Source: Methylophaga sp. (GTDB lineage: Bacteria > Pseudomonadota > Gammaproteobacteria > Nitrosococcales > Methylophagaceae). Taken from it: a stretch of 64,000 bases of DNA. How positions within the stretch are numbered: the first letter of the stretch is position 1; each line of letters starts with the position of its first letter. A program made the translations under genes and the position numbers. Location: assembly GCA_011053005.1 (NCBI GenBank), contig DRHW01000002.1, forward strand, positions 186,001 through 250,000. Reading direction: 5' to 3'. A model generated the notes under the pieces. That model had not been told where the DNA came from. It saw nothing but the letters and a program-made list of their open reading frames with translations, and made no database searches. Positions 39,768 to 49,782 of this stretch are shown here, piece by piece.

Positions 39768-42350
39768 GTGGCTACAGATGAAATAACTAAGAATCGACAA
39801 ACACAAGCTGCACTAATTAATAAAAGCACATTACAGAATGCCATTTTCAACAGTGCTAATTTCTCCAGTATTGCTACAGATGCTCATGGCGTTATTCAGA
39901 TATTTAACGTCGGTGCTGAGCGTATGTTGGGCTATTCGGCTACTGAGGTAATGAACAAAATCACGCCAGCTAATATTTCAGATACACAAGAAATATATGA
40001 GTGAGCTGAGGCGCTCAGTATCGAATTTGGTACCGTTATTTCAGCAGGCTTTGAGACATTGGTATACAAAGCATCACGCGGCATCGAAGATATTTATGAG
40101 CTAACTTATATCCGAAAAGATGGTAGTCGTTTTCCAGCCGTAGTATCAATCACAGCACTGCGTGATGAGAGAAACACTATTATCGGCTATTTATTAATTG
40201 GCACAGATAACACTGCACGTAAAAATACTGAGAAAGCACTAGCTCGAGCAAATGCTTTGCAGAATGCCATTTTTAATAGTGCTGATTTTTCAAGTATTGC
40301 CACTGATGCTAATGGTGTCATTCAAATCTTCAATACCGGCGCCGAGCGGATGCTGGGCTACTCAGCTATTGATGTTATCAACAAAATTACGCCTGCAGAT
40401 ATCTCTGACACAAAGCAAGTTATTGCTCGTGCAGAAGCACTTAGTTTGGAACTTGGGACAGCGATTACTGCCGGCTTTGAAACATTGGTGTACAAGGCAT
40501 CTCGGTGCATCGATGATAAATACGAACTGAATTTTGTCTGCAAAGATGGTACTCATTTTCCTGCCACCGTATCGGTATCGGCATTACGTGATGAAAGAGA
40601 AGCGATCATTGGTTACCTACTGATCGCTACTAATAATACTGCGTTGGAACAAGCGGCTAAAATTCGACTGCAACTCGCAGCTAGCGTATTCACTCATGCT
40701 GCTGAAGGCATCGCTATAACTGATGAACAGGGCACAATTATTGATGTTAATGATACTTTTATCGACATTACAAGCTACGCTAAAGACGAGTGTCTAGGCC
40801 AAGGCTGGAGTATGTTTAGCTCTGACAAACAGTCAGCAGCATTTTATGCCGACATGTGGGAGATATTACAAGCAAAAGGCTTGTGGATTGGTGAAGCCTG
40901 GAACCGTCGTAAAAATGGTGAGTTGTACGCTGAGATGAAAACCATCAGCGCAGTTCGCGATGCGCATGGTGTGACAACCAATTATGTTGTCTTATGTAGC
41001 GATATTACGCAGATGAAAGAACACCAAGATCAGCTAGAACATATTGCTAATTTTGACGTTTTAACAGGCTTGCCAAATCGTTCGTTACTTGCTGATCGCC
41101 TTAGACAAGCAATGGTGCAATGCCAACGCAGACATGAGTCATTAGCAGTCGTCTTTCTGGATATCGATAACTTCAAAGCCATCAATGACAAACACGGCCA
41201 CAGCGTAGGTGATGAATTGCTTATTATCGTATCTCAACGCTTAAAAGAAGCCTTACGTGGAGGTGATACGCTTGCAAGATTAGGTGGTGATGAGTTTATC
41301 GCAGTGCTCGCCAACTTAGTCAACGCCGAAGATTGTCAGCCGGTATTAAAACGATTATTACTTGCCACATCTGAACTTATCGTAGTGGATGACATCGTAT
41401 TAAATATTTCGGCCAGTATTGGGGTTACGCTTTATCCTCAAGATGGTGCTGACGCCGATCAACTTATCCGGCACGCTGATCAAGCAATGTATTTAGCTAA
41501 AGAAGCAGGTAAAAATTGTTATCACTTATTTGATACCGCTCATGATGATGCCATCAAAATCCAACGTGAAAGCATTGGGGATATTCGCTCAGGTCTTGAT
41601 AGACGAGAATTTGTCTTACATTATCAACCTAAAGTAAATATGCACACAGGCGAAGTGATCGGTGTAGAAGCTCTAATTCGTTGGCAACATCCTACAAGAG
41701 GCTTAATTGCGCCTATTCACTTTTTACCCATAATAGAAGATCATGCCATTAGTCTAGAGATAGGTGAATGGATTATTGATGAGGCATTAAGACAACTAAG
41801 CGAATGGCAAAACATCTCAATTATATTGCCAATTAGTGTCAATATCAGTGCTCATCAATTACAACAATCTGATTTTGTTTCAAGATTAGAGATGCTATTG
41901 ACAGCACACGCTGATGTTTCACCACATCATTTAGAACTAGAAGTATTAGAAACCAGTTCATTAACCGACATTAATCATGTAACAGCAACCATGAATGCTT
42001 GTTGTAAACTTGGTGTTCATTTTGCTTTGGATGATTTTGGTACTGGTTATTCATCTCTTACTTATCTTCGACGTCTACCGGCAAGCTTAATTAAAATTGA
42101 CCAAAGCTTTGTGCGAGACATGTTGGATGATCCAGAGGATTTAGCGATAGTGGAAGGTGTAATAAGCTTAGCTAAAGCCTTTCACCGTAAAGTCATTGCT
42201 GAGGGAGTTGAAACAATTGAACACGGCACGACATTATTACAACTAGGCTGCCAATTAGCTCAAGGTTACGGCATTGCTCGGCCAATGCCTGCAAGTGATA
42301 TCCCTCAATGGTTAGATAATTGGCAGCCTGATGACGCTTGGAATGTTTAA
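39768..42350 (+). pseudogene. PAS-PAS-PAS-GGDEF-EAL protein interrupted by an in-frame TGA
   Basis: The frame from GTG 39768 encodes a cyclic-di-GMP enzyme of about 860 residues but contains TGA at 40002-40004. After it the same frame continues open to 42350. Around the stop, ISDTQEIYE-stop-AEALSIEFG aligns with the second PAS copy, ISDTKQVIARAEALSLELG, so the stop replaces an Arg codon, a single CGA-to-TGA change. Domains: PAS1 39830-40200, PAS2 40250-40640, PAS3 40670-41020, GGDEF with intact RLGGDEFIAVL, and EAL with GVEALIRWQHP and LDDFGTGYSS. No ribosome binding site precedes the GTG. A shortened protein from an internal start after 40004 could still be active. A sequencing error is possible. 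Confidence 0.75.
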
Positions 42351-42791
42351 TAACTCGCTAACTCAGTGCTATTTTTCATTATCAGCTAAAAAAGAAAAAG
42401 CTAGTAACCGATCATGTTGAAGGTAAATAATAATGACAAAATATACGGCAGATAAATGTCATGTTGCCACTAATTAAGATTTTTTTCTCTCAATGCAGTT
42501 CCACCAACATGAATGAGTAGCAGCAATGACATTAAGTCTTAATCACAATGCGTTTGGTCATCGAGTTGTACCATCATTTTCTACTAGAGGAACCCTGAAA
42601 ATAAAACGGCTGTCATAACCGATTGAATCAATTTAATTCAGCAAAAAAGGTCGTCATCACTGACTTAAATCTAGCTAAGATTTCGTTGAAAAGTCTCTTT
42701 ATATTGAGCAAAAAATTCAGCTTAAGGCCTAATAAGTAGCCACTTTATCTTAGGTTATTTATCAGGGAGATTGTAAAAGAGAATTGATTGT
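42351..42791. other. intergenic region between converging signalling genes
   Basis: This 440-base stretch lies between the convergent 3' ends of the GGDEF-EAL gene and the HPt gene. It holds short overlapping open frames only. One 20-codon minus-strand frame (42470-42532) looks like the end of a hydrophobic protein but has no upstream extension. I see no clear terminator or RNA gene. It is probably decayed sequence. Confidence 0.35.
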
Positions 42792-43148
42792 TCAATTATC
42801 TTTTAACAATGAAGAAAATTGACGCGCATCGTGTTCAATTTGACTAATAAAATCTTTAATAAATGCTACATTGAAATTATCGTTGATTAGATGATTTTCA
42901 ATCTCTGCTGCCTTTTGCGAAATTAATTGACAACAGATTGTGACCGACGAGCCCTTAATTTTATGGGCTAGAGAAAGGACCTGTCTTTTGTCTTCTAACA
43001 CAAGTGCCTCTTTGAGACTTTCTATCATTTGGCTAAGTTGTTTGATGTATAGACTCATTAGTTGCTCAACTAATACAGTGTCGTTATCTACACGGCCTAG
43101 TAACTGAGCTTTATCAAATAGCATCTTATTATCCATTATCTTCTCCAT
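42792..43148 (-). CDS. HPt-domain phosphotransfer protein
   Basis: The 118 residues form a single histidine phosphotransfer four-helix bundle (about residues 15-112). The phosphorylated His is in VLSLAHKIKGSSVTI near residue 62. The helix QLMSLYIKQLSQMIESLKEAL precedes and QLISQKAAEIENHL follows. It would shuttle phosphate between the receiver of the hybrid kinase encoded just upstream and the response regulator-EAL protein. The gap to the kinase gene is about 110 bases, on the same strand. Confidence 0.88.
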   Translation of the reverse strand: MEKIMDNKMLFDKAQLLGRVDNDTVLVEQLMSLYIKQLSQMIESLKEALVLEDKRQVLSLAHKIKGSSVTICCQLISQKAAEIENHLINDNFNVAFIKDFISQIEHDARQFSSLLKDN

Positions 43149-43258
43149 GTAACGGCTGAAAACCTACATTTATATACGCTATATTAAGAGGGACACATAA
43201 GCGACGAGCTGCATTTGAACGAAGTTACATGTACCAGCGAAACTCAAGATGTTATTGG

Positions 43259-45517
43259 TTAAATACTATAAGAGGTATCCTCTGAAGGTAGCCATTTCTT
43301 TAGTTTCTCAACTAACACTTCCGGATCAATGGGTTTAGAGAGATAGTCACTCATACCTGCGCTAATACATTCCTCCGCTGCGCCTTCCATCGCATTTGCA
43401 GTCAGTGCAATTATAGGAACAGTACTATCGATATCACCCGTAACATCTGAACGAATAAGTTTAGTTGCCTGATAACCATCCATTACGGGCATCATGCAGT
43501 CCATTAAAACTAAGGCGTATTGACGATTTTTGAGTTTATTTAATGCTTCTTGGCCATTTTCTGCCAGCTCTACGGTTAATCCAAACTTACCTAATAAGGC
43601 TATAGCCACTTGTTGATTGATAATATCATCTTCAACAAGCAATACATGTCCCTTCATTTGATGTGAACGATAAAGTGATGATGCTCTTAAGTCTTGATTC
43701 TCAGATATATTATCGCCCGTTACTGAAAGAATAGCGTTGTACAATTCAGATGGTGCAATCGGCTTAACAATAGAAACATCTGCAAATTGTTGGCGTTGTT
43801 GTTTGTGATTTTGTAACGTTAGCGAATTAGTCATGATAACTTTGCAGCCATTCTTCTTGATTCTCTCAATTTTAGAAAAGTCATTATGATTAACCATCTT
43901 AGAATCAAGTATAACCACCATCGTCATTGATGATGACACCTTCTCAATTAATTGAACAAGCTCCTCCAAATCATGAGAAACTTTAGCTTCCATTCCCCAG
44001 CTGGCTAATAATGCAGTAAGATATTCCAGATATTTAGGATGCCCAAAGCAGATAAGCATTTGATTATCAATCGGTTTAAAGGTGGTTTGTTCTAGCGCCT
44101 CTGCTAGTTCACACTCAATAGTAAAACTAAATTGGCTCCCCTGTCCTAGCACAGAAGAGACCACAAGCTTTCCTCCCATTCTGCTGACTAATTCAGAACA
44201 AATGGTCAGACCCAAGCCGGTTCCTCCCGTGTGCCGTGTCAGACTATTATCAACTTGTTTAAAGCGTTTAAAGATGTTGGCGGTCTGTGATTCTGGAATA
44301 CCACTACCTGTATCATTTACAGCAAAGGTAAGTTCTACTGTATCCGCTTTAAATATCTTATTAATGGTCACATCTACCACGCCCACATCAGTGAATTTAA
44401 TGGCATTACTAACAAGATTGGTCATTACTTGACGCAACCGAATACCATCTACTTTAACAATGCAGTTTTGGATAGGATTGCCAGGGCACAGTAGGTCTAT
44501 TGATTTTGCATTTGCTTCCGCTTCGTAGAGCCGACCAACATCAACAATAAGCTGTTCAATATTGACGTTAGTTTTTTGGAAGGTTAATTGGCCGGACTCT
44601 ATTTTGGAAATATCCAGAATATCATTAATAATACGAAGTAATTTTTCTGCACTTTTACGAGATTGTGTTAAAAAATAATTCTGTTGTTGATCTAGGTTTG
44701 TATCTTGTAATAAGGTCAACATCCCTAATACACCGTTCATAGGTGTCCGAATCTCATGGCTCATATTGGCAAGGAAAGTTGCCTGTGCTTGTTTAGAAGC
44801 GTGGGCTTTAATAGCAAAGGCATTAGCTAAACTCAAGGCTTTGCGTGTAGTCATCGTTGACCATATACCGACAAAAGTGAGAATAATAATTGGAATAGAA
44901 ACCAGTAGTACATTATTACTCACAGCATTCAATTCCACTAATTGTTGATTCGTCCTATCAATTGACTTAGCCATTGTTGAATCGGTATGTTTTTTCAATG
45001 ACTCTAGCGCTTTCATTGCGACTGAATCATCCGTTCTTACAAGCGAATCTAACTCTTTGACGGATGCACCATTTTGAACGGCTAATTCTGCTATATCAAT
45101 TTTGCTGAAGTATTCATTTAGGGTAGCAATAACATCCTCTAAATCGGCTAGTAATATCGGCTCATCCTTCAACAACACTTTAAGTTGACTATATTGATTT
45201 TCGATGATGTCTTTATGCGTGCGTAATTGGTCAAGATAGACAGGGGTTTGTCGAATCACATAATTCTTAAAATCATGAATAAATCCACCATAACCCGCAT
45301 GATAAACAAGTAAATAAAGCGCATTTTTTATGGGGTCTTGTTTCGTTTTAATATCATGCCATTCTTGCTGGAGTGCACGTTCTTTATTAATCACGGATAG
45401 GCTAGAAAAGACTAATACGCTCAAAGTTATTATGCTACTGATCAGTAAAACCATCAGCTTAAACTTTAGATCTGATGTCGCCTTTTGTTCTGATAATTGT
45501 CTGTTACTATTTCGCAT
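43259..45517 (-). CDS. hybrid sensor histidine kinase with two receiver domains
   Basis: The 752 residues span two membrane helices (about 20-42 and 205-225) flanking a periplasmic sensor of about 160 mostly helical residues. Then come HisKA with [19 protein letters not shown], HATPase ([32 protein letters not shown]), a first receiver (about 500-605) that is divergent but keeps ILDSKM and VKPIAPSEL, and a second canonical receiver (about 625-745) with [14 protein letters not shown], phosphorylated Asp in [13 protein letters not shown] and the LSKPIDPE lysine. There is no HPt domain in the protein itself; one is encoded next door. Confidence 0.9.
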   Translation of the reverse strand: MRNSNRQLSEQKATSDLKFKLMVLLISSIITLSVLVFSSLSVINKERALQQEWHDIKTKQDPIKNALYLLVYHAGYGGFIHDFKNYVIRQTPVYLDQLRTHKDIIENQYSQLKVLLKDEPILLADLEDVIATLNEYFSKIDIAELAVQNGASVKELDSLVRTDDSVAMKALESLKKHTDSTMAKSIDRTNQQLVELNAVSNNVLLVSIPIIILTFVGIWSTMTTRKALSLANAFAIKAHASKQAQATFLANMSHEIRTPMNGVLGMLTLLQDTNLDQQQNYFLTQSRKSAEKLLRIINDILDISKIESGQLTFQKTNVNIEQLIVDVGRLYEAEANAKSIDLLCPGNPIQNCIVKVDGIRLRQVMTNLVSNAIKFTDVGVVDVTINKIFKADTVELTFAVNDTGSGIPESQTANIFKRFKQVDNSLTRHTGGTGLGLTICSELVSRMGGKLVVSSVLGQGSQFSFTIECELAEALEQTTFKPIDNQMLICFGHPKYLEYLTALLASWGMEAKVSHDLEELVQLIEKVSSSMTMVVILDSKMVNHNDFSKIERIKKNGCKVIMTNSLTLQNHKQQRQQFADVSIVKPIAPSELYNAILSVTGDNISENQDLRASSLYRSHQMKGHVLLVEDDIINQQVAIALLGKFGLTVELAENGQEALNKLKNRQYALVLMDCMMPVMDGYQATKLIRSDVTGDIDSTVPIIALTANAMEGAAEECISAGMSDYLSKPIDPEVLVEKLKKWLPSEDTSYSI

Positions 45518-45549
45518 AATGAGATGCTCAAGAAAGAGTATTGTAGGAC

Positions 45550-47625
45550 TTAATCAACAGTATCCGCTTCATTAATCAAGGCAAGACAGGTCGACAGTGG
45601 CATGGGGCGATAAAAATAATAGCCTTGTATCTCATCGCAACTCGTACCTGATAAATATTGAACTTGAGCATAGGTTTCAACACCCTCTGCAACAATAGTT
45701 AAGCCCATCGCTCGCGCCATCGCACATATAGAATCAACCAGAGGATAATCACCATCGGCATCAATGATATCGTCGATGAAGGATTTATCAATTTTTAGCT
45801 CAGCCATTGGCAAACGATGAATATAACGAAGGTTTGATTGTCCGGTTCCAAAATCATCAATGGAAATTGAAAAGTTAGATCGTGTCAGCATTTCAAGTTT
45901 TTCGGCGACAAGGCTAATATCATCGGCAACCATAGATTCCGTTAGTTCAAATCTAATTAAATTATTCGCAATCTTGTATGCATCACAAATATCCTCGACT
46001 TTAGTGACAAAATGATTATCTGATAACTGACGAAGACTAAGATTAACGCTCACCCGCCTCCTCTTAGTGAGCGGAATTTGACTTAGGAATAAACAGGCTT
46101 GTTGAATAACAAAATAACCGATATCGATAATGGCGCTAGTATTTTCAGCAAGTCCAATAAATTCCTGTAAACCGATATCAGGATATTCTTCACTATTCCA
46201 TCGCAGCAGTATTTCAAAAGAAGTGATATTGCCAGTGAGGTTTACTTTAGGTTGTATCGCCACGGAGAGTTCAAAGTAATTAGGATCTGCAAGTAACAAC
46301 TGCGAAATAGAAGCCAAATCGATTCTATGGCTATAGTGGGTATCATCCGCAACGATGAAATGACCTCGGTCAGCATTATGTTTCGCAATAGTGAGTGACA
46401 TTTCCAGCAATTGAAGTAAAGGTTTATGTTTAATCTCATCCATTGTGCTGATCAGCGATGTCGCTGTCATTGATAACCTGATATTAAACTGATGATCAAC
46501 CGATTTGATCATGTCCTTTATTGCTAGCTCGACAAGGGCACTTTTTCCATATGCGTCCTCACCATCTTCCATAAAGGCACAAAGCAAAAAACGATCACTC
46601 ATCAAACGGTAGGCTTTCAATCGTTTCAGTATGCAAAGATTTCCAATACCACTAGCTAGTTTTATCAGTAATTTATCACACCATTCGTGACCATAAAGTA
46701 TGTTTAAATTGTGAAAATCATCTAAATCTACCATCATCGCAAAGATGACACCTTGTGTTCGCTCAGTAGAAATCTGCTTATCAAAATCAAGATGAAAAGC
46801 AGTCAACGTATTCAGCCCGGTCAAGGAATCAAACATAGCTCGTTTTACAAGCGATGCTTGGATTGCACGTTTTTCTGTTAAATCTCTAATTACTAACAGA
46901 TAGTGTTTGCCTAAAATATCACTATATTCTGATGAGTTAAACTCAATAGAAAGTGGCTTACCTAGCTTAGTATTTACATTAAATTCTGTTGGCACAGCCA
47001 GCAATAAATAGTCATCTACTGGTCTATGATTTTGCGGAAATGGGTCATTATCATCAAAAGGGATAAGAAGCTTAATATTCTGTCCAATAAGTTCATCTTT
47101 TTGATAGCCGAATAAGTTGAGACAATATTGATTAACTAATTCGATTTCCCCCTGATTATCGCTCACAATCACCGCTTCCGAAAGCATGCCAAGAACGTTT
47201 GAAAACTTACTTTCGATATCTTTAGCTCTTGCGTTAATTGTTGGCGCTACCAACCGTTCTTGTCGTTCTAATAGGGCGGTAATTCGACTTTGTAAGAGTT
47301 TATAGTCAAAGGGTTTGGATAAAAAGTCATCGGCGCCGCTGCGAATTGCACGCAAATGGCTCTCTCTATCGGTGGTTGATGTAATCACAATAATTGGAAT
47401 ATGAAAGTATTTCTCGTCAGACTTTAGTGCGCTGATGACATCAAAACCATCAAAATCAGGCAGGCCTAAATCGAGCAAAATAATATCGGGTTCAATATCA
47501 TAAGTCATGGCTATTGCAGCTTGAGCGGTCGTTGCAACGTAGCTCACGCCGAGCTGATTTGTCAGCTTTTGCATAGCGGCAATAGCAACAGCCTCATCTT
47601 CAACAATCAATATTTTGTTTGTCAT
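45550..47625 (-). CDS. response regulator with PAS, degenerate GGDEF and EAL domains
   Basis: The 691 residues begin with a canonical receiver (1-125; [14 protein letters not shown], phosphorylated Asp in [21 protein letters not shown]), then PAS (about 135-255). The GGDEF-like domain (about 265-420) has its active site replaced by [13 protein letters not shown], so it should not make c-di-GMP. The EAL domain (about 430-685) has [44 protein letters not shown] and IQGYYFYRP, so metal and catalytic residues are kept and phosphodiesterase activity is likely. It is the first gene of the trio with the hybrid kinase (32 bases on) and HPt protein. Confidence 0.9.
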   Translation of the reverse strand: MTNKILIVEDEAVAIAAMQKLTNQLGVSYVATTAQAAIAMTYDIEPDIILLDLGLPDFDGFDVISALKSDEKYFHIPIIVITSTTDRESHLRAIRSGADDFLSKPFDYKLLQSRITALLERQERLVAPTINARAKDIESKFSNVLGMLSEAVIVSDNQGEIELVNQYCLNLFGYQKDELIGQNIKLLIPFDDNDPFPQNHRPVDDYLLLAVPTEFNVNTKLGKPLSIEFNSSEYSDILGKHYLLVIRDLTEKRAIQASLVKRAMFDSLTGLNTLTAFHLDFDKQISTERTQGVIFAMMVDLDDFHNLNILYGHEWCDKLLIKLASGIGNLCILKRLKAYRLMSDRFLLCAFMEDGEDAYGKSALVELAIKDMIKSVDHQFNIRLSMTATSLISTMDEIKHKPLLQLLEMSLTIAKHNADRGHFIVADDTHYSHRIDLASISQLLLADPNYFELSVAIQPKVNLTGNITSFEILLRWNSEEYPDIGLQEFIGLAENTSAIIDIGYFVIQQACLFLSQIPLTKRRRVSVNLSLRQLSDNHFVTKVEDICDAYKIANNLIRFELTESMVADDISLVAEKLEMLTRSNFSISIDDFGTGQSNLRYIHRLPMAELKIDKSFIDDIIDADGDYPLVDSICAMARAMGLTIVAEGVETYAQVQYLSGTSCDEIQGYYFYRPMPLSTCLALINEADTVD

Positions 47626-47908
47626 TCTACATCCCTTAAGTTCGATTCCATTAGTCGACTGTGGGTTAAAAGCCTATAACTGAGACTTGTTAAAGCATTT
47701 TATTTCTCTATGACTCTTTTGATACAGCTACAGATTGCTTATCCTAAAACGGCCTATGATAAGTAATGATTACATACCATTTTAATGTGTTTTAATCAAG
47801 TTCGTCTTGCTACTTCATAGATATTAAGATAATGATTGTTTAATAGCAAACAGATTGTAAACTGGTTATCAAACCATTTTATTTTTCAGCAATTAAAGGT
47901 AAAAAACC

Positions 47909-48439
47909 TTGATCAAATATACCGCTGCCATATTATTTAGCCTTCTAATCACTGCTTGTTCGAACAATGACTGGCAAACGGCAAGTCGTGAATCTGCTGG
48001 CATAGCACCTAACCCAGTCGAAGAAAAATCGGCGGTCATTGAAGTTTATGCTGCTGATGCATTTAGTTGGCGAGGCTGGTTTGCCGTTCATACTTGGATT
48101 GCGATAAAAGCAAAAAATGCATCTGAATATACGGTTTATGAAGTAGTAGGATGGCGCATCAAACGTGGCTTACCAGCATTAACTAAGTACACAACAACTA
48201 CGCCAGATCGATACTGGTATGGTGCCAAACCTAGTAAAGTTCTGTCATTAAAAGGTGAAAAAGCCGCAGCACTTATCCCAAAAGTCACCGACGCTATCGG
48301 TCATTATCCTTGGTCTAATGAATACACACTTTTCCCCGGTCCAAATAGTAATACATTTCCTGCATGGGTAGGCTTGCAAGTGGGTGAACTCGGCTTAAAG
48401 ATGCCTTTTCGTGCAATTGGTAGCGGTTATGCTGAATAG
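47909..48439 (+). CDS. DUF3750 lipoprotein
   Basis: The 176 residues start at TTG 47909, preceded by AAAGGT. No ATG start is available upstream in the frame. The N terminus is a signal with lipobox LITAC, giving a lipoprotein at Cys 17. The DUF3750 pattern is clear: IEVYAADAFSWRGWFAVHTWIAIK, YEVVGWRIKRG, DRYWYGAKPSKVLSLKGEKA and YTLFPGPNSNTFPAWVG. Family function is unknown. The His and Cys-free conserved core suggests an enzyme-like fold, but I would not go further. Confidence 0.82.
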   Translation: MIKYTAAILFSLLITACSNNDWQTASRESAGIAPNPVEEKSAVIEVYAADAFSWRGWFAVHTWIAIKAKNASEYTVYEVVGWRIKRGLPALTKYTTTTPDRYWYGAKPSKVLSLKGEKAAALIPKVTDAIGHYPWSNEYTLFPGPNSNTFPAWVGLQVGELGLKMPFRAIGSGYAE

Positions 48440-48583
48440 CCAGCAGGCTTTCACCTGATGAGTTAAAGCATATTTAATCGCACATCAATACGATAGAACA
48501 ACATCTTGGTCTTGATAACAAATTTATCGGTTTGTTATGCTGGCAATAGAATCTTAACATCCCAATCTAGGAGTTTCCGACTT

Positions 48584-49534
48584 ATGGAGTTATTGCAAAA
48601 ACTGGCCGAAAGTCTTGATTATGTTTCGCTAATTAACACTTCCTTACGGATCACATTCATACTTTTTATTGCTTGGTTTTTGACCTTCCTTCTAAAAAGA
48701 ACACTCATTAAATTAGAAGTCATATGGATTAGTCGCTCAGCACATTCTGGCGAGTCATCATCTGAAGCCAAGAAACGAATTGAAACGATCGTTAGATTAC
48801 TCAGACAAGCAGGATTACTTGCATTATGGATTACCATGGCTTTGGTTATCTTCCGCGAAGTAGGTCTTGAAATTGGTCCAATATTAGCCAGTGCAGGTAT
48901 TTTAGGTCTTGCTGTCGGTTTTGGTGCTCAAAACCTAGTACGTGATTTTATTGCCGGTTTTTTCATGATTTTGGAAAATCAGATCCGTGTCGGTGATGTT
49001 GTCATTATTAACGATACAGGTGGCTTGGTAGAACGCATAAATTTTAGAACAACCGTATTAAGAGATGTTCAGGGCGTTGTTCATTATTTTCAAAACGGTA
49101 ATATATCTTCATTGAGTAATATGACCAGTGATTGGTCGGCCTATGTTTTTGATATTGGTGTTGCCTATAAAGAAAATACGGATGTGGTGGCCAGTAAAAT
49201 TCAGGAGGTAATCGATTCTATGATGTCAGATGAACAATATAAGCAGCTGATTATTGATCAACCAGAAATTTTCGGTGTCGATAAACTGGATGACTCAGCC
49301 GTTATTATTAAAGGTCGGATTAAAACATTACCTATTCAACAGTGGACTGTTGGCCGAGAGTTTTTGAGACGCATCAAATTTGCTTTTGATGAGGCGAAAA
49401 TCGAAATTCCTTTTCCACATAGCACCCTTTATTTTGGCGAAGACAGCAAACCTTTTGATGTCACGATGATGCAATCAAAATCAGACATTACTTTAACGAA
49501 GCCGAGTAGCGAACGTCCAGTCACTGAAGAGTAG
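48584..49534 (+). CDS. MscS-family mechanosensitive ion channel
   Basis: The 316 residues from ATG 48584 (TAGGAG at 48568-48573) have three membrane segments (about 18-38, 75-95 and 100-130). The pore-lining third helix and following segment ILASAGILGLAVGFGAQNLVRDFIAGFFMILE are typical of MscS, then IRVGDVVIINDTGGLVERINFRTTVLRD of the beta domain and the C-terminal cage ending IEIPFPHSTLYFG. It protects against osmotic downshock or carries another ion flux. The frame extends 26 codons upstream, without a binding site. Confidence 0.9.
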   Translation: MELLQKLAESLDYVSLINTSLRITFILFIAWFLTFLLKRTLIKLEVIWISRSAHSGESSSEAKKRIETIVRLLRQAGLLALWITMALVIFREVGLEIGPILASAGILGLAVGFGAQNLVRDFIAGFFMILENQIRVGDVVIINDTGGLVERINFRTTVLRDVQGVVHYFQNGNISSLSNMTSDWSAYVFDIGVAYKENTDVVASKIQEVIDSMMSDEQYKQLIIDQPEIFGVDKLDDSAVIIKGRIKTLPIQQWTVGREFLRRIKFAFDEAKIEIPFPHSTLYFGEDSKPFDVTMMQSKSDITLTKPSSERPVTEE

Positions 49535-49656
49535 AACGATTAAGTATCAGTAAAATGATTATTTGCATTCACGACAATGCCATAGCGGCGTTTGGTTTCG
49601 TTGCCAATTAAGGCGTCCAACACACCTTAAATTACTGCTTTATTCATCCTTTTTGT

Positions 49657-49782
49657 TTAACAAGGACCTTTCTTAGCCCGCATTGGAGCAAGATCTATTT
49701 GAGCGGCAAAGCTATTGGCAAATAAAGAAAAGCCGGCCAATGAAAAAATAACGACTGAAGCAATTGGAATTATAAAAATAAT
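49657..49782 (-). CDS. possible 41-codon exported-peptide ORF (no ATG start)
   Basis: Directly after the efflux outer-membrane gene stop, the minus strand reads ATT-ATT-TTT and stays open 41 codons. GGGAGGT lies 5 bases before. The product would be a textbook signal peptide (IIPIASVVIFSLAGF, then ANSFAAQ) with a 14-residue mature end that closes KKGPC. Without an ATG, GTG or TTG near the binding site it is either started at ATT, started at an internal TTG, or is a decayed gene end. Low confidence. Confidence 0.25.
   Translation of the reverse strand: MIFIIPIASVVIFSLAGFSLFANSFAAQIDLAPMRAKKGPC

Noticed and set aside
40002-40004. TGA as a selenocysteine or read-through codon
   Set aside because: The second PAS copy has Arg at this position, not Cys or Sec, and I see no stem-loop of bacterial SECIS type just downstream. 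A plain nonsense change is simpler.
42470-42532. 20-codon minus-strand frame, LLLIHVGGTALREKN, like a cytochrome b561-type C terminus
   Set aside because: Too short, no upstream coding sequence in any frame, and no conserved haem His context to support a pseudogene.
49535-49656. Plus-strand frame HSRQCHSGVWFRCQ resembling a zinc ribbon of a transposase
   Set aside because: Only about 35 codons, the Cys spacing does not fit a zinc ribbon well, and there are no terminal repeats. I could not support an IS fragment here.
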